DNA of 50,054 nucleotides. Source: a bacterium (GTDB taxonomy: Bacteria > Zhuqueibacterota > QNDG01 > JABMRT01). The position numbers were made by a program, and so were the translations under genes. The stretch lies in contig DSAP01000106.1 of assembly GCA_011046415.1 (NCBI GenBank), positions 1 to 50,054 on the forward strand. Direction: 5' to 3'. The notes under the pieces are model-generated. The model worked only from the letters and a program-made list of their open reading frames with translations. It was not told the origin of the DNA and ran no database searches. This document shows, piece by piece, positions 46,189 to 50,054 of the stretch (the first letter of the stretch is position 1; every line of letters starts with the position of its first letter).

Positions 46189-47079
46189 TCAATCTTTATT
46201 GTTGTTGAACATCATCGTGTACCGGATTTGATGGGAAGCCATCTGAAACGGTTCAAACTTTCCCGGCGCATGAACCGCATTCCACAGATAGGCCCATTTG
46301 ACCGCGTTGCCGTTCGGCCTGTACACGACAAACTCGATCCTCGCCCCCAATCTCCATCCATTCAGGGACCACCTGTACCCGGGGCTGATCCATTCCAGAT
46401 CGGATGCGTCGATTTCGAGAACATCGACAAACGTGTATCCCGGCCGTCTGTTGAAATTCAAAATGCCTGTATGCATCGTGAATGTCAGATCCCTCTTGAC
46501 GGGCCTGAACTCTTTCTTGAAAAATAAAAATCTGAAAGATTTGCTTTCTGTCCGAGAGATATCACGCGTTACATTGCCAACCGCCAAGACATGAAAAAGA
46601 GTTTCAAAACCCGCCACCGCGTTGCCCAACCCGGCATTGATCCGGATATTCTGCGTCGCCTCGACGCCTCCGCCGAACCGGATCTGTGTCCGGCCGGATG
46701 AGAACCTGTCGATTTTCCGCAGATAATGATAATACCCGTTGAAACCGAGCAGATAGGCTTCAGCCGAGGGCTGGAAGTATCTGCTCTTGGGAGGATGATC
46801 CTTGAGCTGATTCGCGGTGAATTCAATTTCTATGAGATGATCTCTTTTCGGGCTCCTGAACAGTCCGCCGCCGGCCATGCTCATGCCGATACCCTGATAA
46901 AAGAGAGGCGAAGTCGCGAAGTCTCTGAAGAGGGGCCTGTGAAAGCCTGATGCGATCAGTATATACTGGTTTCTTTTGCCGGGCATTTTCTCCTGCCCGG
47001 CAAAAACGGGATGAATACACATCAAAAAGAACGCAACCAAGAATGTCCGCAAGAGTCCCGCCGCGAATCCGGTTTTCAT
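46189..47079 (-). CDS. Exported protein of unknown function, possible outer-membrane barrel
   Basis: About 296 residues from ATG 47079. A clear signal peptide (KTGFAAGLLRTFLVAFFLMCIHPVFA-G) is followed by many short alternating beta-strand-like segments (YLLGFNGYYHYLRKI, TQIRFGGGVEAT, RLGARIEFVVY, QIRYTMMFN) with aromatic residues at strand ends. That layout suggests an outer-membrane beta-barrel, but no family is recognised. It is the first gene after a strong promoter and shares it with the S41-like lipoprotein. An alternative start at 47109 also lacks a clear ribosome site. Confidence 0.65.
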   Translation of the reverse strand: MKTGFAAGLLRTFLVAFFLMCIHPVFAGQEKMPGKRNQYILIASGFHRPLFRDFATSPLFYQGIGMSMAGGGLFRSPKRDHLIEIEFTANQLKDHPPKSRYFQPSAEAYLLGFNGYYHYLRKIDRFSSGRTQIRFGGGVEATQNIRINAGLGNAVAGFETLFHVLAVGNVTRDISRTESKSFRFLFFKKEFRPVKRDLTFTMHTGILNFNRRPGYTFVDVLEIDASDLEWISPGYRWSLNGWRLGARIEFVVYRPNGNAVKWAYLWNAVHAPGKFEPFQMASHQIRYTMMFNNNKD

Positions 47080-47199
47080 GATTTGCCGTTTCTTGACATC
47101 GATTTGCATTCAATCGGCAGAAGCGGTCGCCGAATCAATCATCTCTTCAGATTCACCCAAAGACAGCATCATCCATGGGTTTTGCACAAAGAACAGCAA

Positions 47200-47228
47200 A
47201 ATGTAGATAATGAAAAGTAAAGTGTCAA
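47200..47228 (-). promoter_or_regulatory. Near-consensus sigma-70 promoter for the 47079-45183 pair
   Basis: On the minus strand a consensus -35 TTGACA (47223-47228), an exact 17-base spacer and TACATT (47200-47205) lie about 120 bases before ATG 47079. It is the best match to a sigma-70 promoter in the window. Confidence 0.7.
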
Positions 47229-47293
47229 GCGAAAGTTTCAGATCCGGACAATCGCAATGATATTGGACGTACCGATATAAAGCGCAACGGGCT

Positions 47294-47932
47294 TCAGCGA
47301 TGCATGTCCGCCAGCGCCCCGGCGATGGCCTTGCTGAAGGCCGGCAGATCTTTCGGTACGCGGGATGTGATCAGGTTGCCGTCGACGACCAGCTCCTCAT
47401 CCAAATAGGTCGCACCGGCCGCCTCCAGCTCATTCCGGATCGATCCGACTCCGGTCGACGACCGTTCCCCGAGCACTCCCGCCGTGATCAACACCTGCGG
47501 TCCGTGGCAGATCGCGGCCACCGGCCTGCCGGACTCGAAAAACCGCTTCACAAAAGACACGGCCGCCTCGTTTTCCCGCAGCACGCCGGGACCTCTCCCG
47601 CCGGGCAGGATCAGGGCGTCGAACTCCTCGGGGCTGACTTCCGTCACGGACCGGTTCACGACCATGCGCAGGGGGCTGTTGTAAGCCTGCAGCAGCCCGG
47701 TCTCGATCCCGATTACGGTCACCTCTGCGCCCCGGTTGACCAGGTAGCCGATGGGATACACGGTTTCGCCATCATGAAATCCCTCGCCGATCAGCACGGC
47801 CACCTTGAGGCCCTTGAGATCGAAATCGGAGGAACGGGCCACCGACGCGGTCAGGACGAGGCACAACGCCAACCCGATCGTCAGGACGAACGGGTGGCCG
47901 GGTTTCATGAAGGTGTGGATGGCATGATGCAT
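47294..47932 (-). CDS. Exported DJ-1/PfpI-family protein
   Basis: The protein is 212 residues from ATG 47932 (AAAGGAG 6 bases upstream). The first 34 residues are a hydrophobic export signal (FVLTIGLALCLVLTASVARSS), unusual since most DJ-1/PfpI proteins are cytosolic. The core is complete: LKVAVLIGEGFHDGETVYPIGYLVNRGAEVTVIG, FDALILPGGRGPGVLREN, and nucleophile Cys142 in VAAICHGPQVL. The Glu of the GFHDGE segment is placed as in PfpI proteases and deglycases. It might be a periplasmic glyoxalase/deglycase or chaperone; function is not decidable. It is encoded alone. Confidence 0.9.
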   Translation of the reverse strand: MHHAIHTFMKPGHPFVLTIGLALCLVLTASVARSSDFDLKGLKVAVLIGEGFHDGETVYPIGYLVNRGAEVTVIGIETGLLQAYNSPLRMVVNRSVTEVSPEEFDALILPGGRGPGVLRENEAAVSFVKRFFESGRPVAAICHGPQVLITAGVLGERSSTGVGSIRNELEAAGATYLDEELVVDGNLITSRVPKDLPAFSKAIAGALADMHR

Positions 47933-48123
47933 ATCGTGCTCCTTTCTCATCTGGGTTTTACGGGAATCCGGCATTCCCCGTCCGGATTCGACGCGGCCGT
48001 TTGGGGGACGCATGCCCGTCCTGCTCCGCTTCGGCCCTCCCCGACCTCGGCCGCGTGTTCTTTTTTTTTAATGGAAAGGGACGGGATTTGTTCCCCGGAC
48101 GGGCGGGTGGAAACATCCCTCTA

Positions 48124-48200
48124 CCCCGGCTCCGCTCCGCGGACCCGGGGATCTCCCTTCGAAGGGAGATTTGCCCATTTCCCCCTTCCAAGGGGAAAAA
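48124..48200. repeat. Cluster of three adjacent palindromes
   Basis: CCCCGG (48124-48129) pairs with CCGGGG (48145-48150). A perfect 20-base palindrome centred on TTCGAA follows at 48151-48170. A CCCCTT/AAGGGG hairpin sits at 48182-48195, ending in AAAAA. They fill the gap between the DJ-1 and hydrolase genes. On the minus strand the AT-rich parts are not T-tracts placed for termination, so a mobile or repetitive palindromic element is plausible. Confidence 0.65.
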
Positions 48201-48215
48201 ACTCTTTGTAATGTT

Positions 48216-50054
48216 TCATTTTGCACCTGTTTCACTGACTGCTTCTTTTGAGATTTCAATATCCGCAGCGACTTCATCCCGAATGAGAGCCCAATGGAAT
48301 AAATTATTGTCGTTGGCGTCAAAGGAATTATGGTTGTAGTGCGTCAGCCGCATGTCGCGGTAAAGCAGACGCGTGATTTTGATCACCTCATCCCAATACT
48401 CCAGCGCCCGCTGTAAATGCTCGATTGCTTCCTGTTTGTTCCTTTCGCCGCCAGCCAGACGATAGGTGTGCAAGGCCATCGCTCCCCTCAGCTTTTCGGC
48501 GAGGTGTAATCCGAGATATGCCCACGCTCTTACATCCGCCACTTCGTAAAGGAGCGATGCGTTCCCGGCGGTATCGATATGCTCTACCAGGCGCAGGGCC
48601 TCCCGATTGTCACGCTCGAGCATGTCGATGAGAATGGGCGGTGTGACGCGACCGGCGCTGAACGCCCCCCCATCCATGAGTTTCTCCACGTACTCAGCCA
48701 CCGAAACGTATTCAGAGGCCATCGTGGGTTGACTGATGAGGCGGTCGACGGAGATGTAGCTCGTAGAGTCACCCTGCAGGGCAAGAAAGCCTTCACTATA
48801 AAGCGTGAAGTCCCACTTTGATTCATAGAGCGACGCCAGGCGCAGTTGCGTGGACGAGGCTAAAGAAAAGGCCTGCAGCAAATTTTTAGCTTTTACGCCA
48901 TAGCGCCGATTGAACTCAGCTTGAAAGACTTCATCCGGGGTCTGGGAATCATAGAGCAATCTCCCCCAAAGTTTGTAGAACAACCACTGGCGTTCAAACG
49001 CCCAGGTCCAGTCAACCGGCTCTTTGATCGCGGTGAAGTAATCCAGGGCCGGAATATAGGTTTCGGAGCCAATAAAATATCCGCCAACGTAACTGGCTCG
49101 GCCATTGAGTGCAATGTGTTGCCGGATGAAATCGGGCACGCCCCAACGCAAGGCAAAAAAATCCTCGTTGCGTATCTGCCAGACTATCTTGTAGTTTTTC
49201 GGTTCGGGCACGAAATAGGTGTCGCCGAGTTTACCACCATGCACCTTCTCCAGCTTAGGGGTAGAATGGCCGTGCGACCAGTTAAATTTTACCTCTACCC
49301 AGATTGGGCCGTCGAAGCTGTCTTCCAAACGCTCCATGGCTTCGCGCGTCACTTGTTCCACATTCTTGCTCACCCCGGGCTCGGATGATGTTCCGGATGA
49401 GAAGGGAACCCGGTGAATCAGCTTAACGGGACGGTCGGCCGCGAGCATACCGGCGATGATCACGTCATCCATCCATTGCTGACGTTCGAGCGGCGTCATA
49501 TCAGCCATGCCTTCGCCGTGAGAGATGCCGATGCCGTCCAGCGACGGGTATTCTTCCAACACCTGCCTTACACTTTCTCGCAAATAGCGGCGCACGATTT
49601 CCGAGGTATCGCCGGGCACGTAGTAGTGTGGGTAAAAATTCACTTTTGCCACATTGTGCGCCCCGGAAAATTCCCGGCTCACGAAAATGCTCCAATGAAC
49701 AATATAGGTGTCCAGTGCGCGCTCTTTCGCCATGCAAAAGATTTCGTTATAGAGATGGCGCCATTCAGCGAATTCCTTTGCCGACCACGGGCTCGCCTCG
49801 GGAAAATTTCTCGGCTGTACCATGAAGGTGTAGGGATGCATGTTCCATAAGCTGATGACATTGAAACGGTTTTCCACCATCATATCCAGAAACGCTTCCC
49901 AGTATTTCAAATCACGCGCAGTCTCGTCATGTTGGTCAAGTGCGGAACTGGGGCGGTAGGTTTCCCAGGGCAGGTTGTATTTGATGCCACGGAATGCAAG
50001 GTCCGGCTTCTGCTCTACCGGCGAGACCTGTTCCAGGGGTGTCCCGTTCCGAAC
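48216..50054 (-). CDS. Glycoside-hydrolase-like protein (N-terminus beyond the window)
   Basis: The frame continues upstream of the first TTG at 49910 without a stop to base 50054, so the true start is outside; 612 codons are visible. The visible start (PDLAFRGIKYNLPWETYRPS, WNMHPYTFM) has the look of a large sugar-acting enzyme with a TIM barrel (LDGIGISHGEGMADM, ALDTYIVHWSIFVS, IWVEVKFNWSHGHS). It most resembles GH67/GH20-like uncharacterised families. The C-terminal third is helical (ALRLVEHIDTAGNASLLYEVADVRAWAYLGLHLAEKLRGA). Candidate catalytic acids are E of GEGM and of WVEVKF, but I cannot assign a family. Confidence 0.7.
   Translation of the reverse strand, partial: VRNGTPLEQVSPVEQKPDLAFRGIKYNLPWETYRPSSALDQHDETARDLKYWEAFLDMMVENRFNVISLWNMHPYTFMVQPRNFPEASPWSAKEFAEWRHLYNEIFCMAKERALDTYIVHWSIFVSREFSGAHNVAKVNFYPHYYVPGDTSEIVRRYLRESVRQVLEEYPSLDGIGISHGEGMADMTPLERQQWMDDVIIAGMLAADRPVKLIHRVPFSSGTSSEPGVSKNVEQVTREAMERLEDSFDGPIWVEVKFNWSHGHSTPKLEKVHGGKLGDTYFVPEPKNYKIVWQIRNEDFFALRWGVPDFIRQHIALNGRASYVGGYFIGSETYIPALDYFTAIKEPVDWTWAFERQWLFYKLWGRLLYDSQTPDEVFQAEFNRRYGVKAKNLLQAFSLASSTQLRLASLYESKWDFTLYSEGFLALQGDSTSYISVDRLISQPTMASEYVSVAEYVEKLMDGGAFSAGRVTPPILIDMLERDNREALRLVEHIDTAGNASLLYEVADVRAWAYLGLHLAEKLRGAMALHTYRLAGGERNKQEAIEHLQRALEYWDEVIKITRLLYRDMRLTHYNHNSFDANDNNLFHWALIRDEVAADIEISKEAVSETGAK

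Overview
The window is a dense, housekeeping-rich piece of bacterial chromosome with fairly high G+C. It has no phage, plasmid, insertion sequence, CRISPR array or recognisable rRNA/tRNA gene. Two large exported proteins end in the FlgD-like, NPFNP-containing C-terminal module that type IX secretion (T9SS) substrates carry. There is also a complete V/A-type ATPase operon, loose lipobox-like exported proteins and many TTG start codons. I infer a Gram-negative member of the FCB supergroup, probably from a little-cultured lineage (Calditrichota-, KSB1-, Ignavibacteria- or Delongbacteria-like). The phylum cannot be fixed from this sequence alone.

Layout. (1) 1-1278, minus: a CARDB-repeat exported protein cut by the window edge. 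(2) 1621-4432, plus: an exported protein of unknown function, a receiver-PAS-histidine kinase and a single-domain response regulator, closed by two hairpins. (3) 4564-13763, minus: adenosine-specific kinase, GatA, two small TatA/B proteins, phosphatidylserine synthase and decarboxylase, PurC, PurB, an HtrA-like protease, TruA and EcfT, read right to left. (4) 13980-21174: a peptide-use region with an OPT transporter, a solitary PqqD-like protein, an M29-type peptidase, a POT-like MFS transporter (minus) and an exported M3 oligopeptidase. (5) 21418-35148, minus: one probable long operon. It runs from a flippase-like membrane protein through all nine V/A-ATPase subunits (G/H, C, I, K, F, E, A, B, D) to a universal stress protein and an EIIA-Ntr-like protein, with a secreted subtilase inserted between subunits B and D. 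A good promoter lies at 35197-35225 and a strong terminator at 21332-21362. (6) 35233-38695, minus: a PLP aminotransferase and an Ig-like-repeat T9SS-type protein. (7) 39131-44986, minus: glutamate dehydrogenase followed by two paralogous PEP/pyruvate-binding (PPDK_N) proteins that lack the phosphohistidine domain. (8) 45183-50054, minus: an S41-like lipoprotein with an exported possible outer-membrane partner, an exported DJ-1/PfpI protein, and a glycoside-hydrolase-like protein cut by the window edge.

How it fits together. Regions 4 and 7 suggest a peptide- and amino-acid-using lifestyle: oligopeptides are cut by M3 and M29 peptidases, imported by OPT and POT carriers, transaminated, and passed through glutamate dehydrogenase. 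The V/A-ATPase would couple ion gradients to ATP, and the attached Usp and EIIA-like genes hint at stress or metabolic control. The best candidates for something undescribed are the tandem swivel-less PPDK_N pair behind glutamate dehydrogenase, the secreted protease embedded in the ATPase operon, and the solitary PqqD-like protein translated right behind a peptide transporter.
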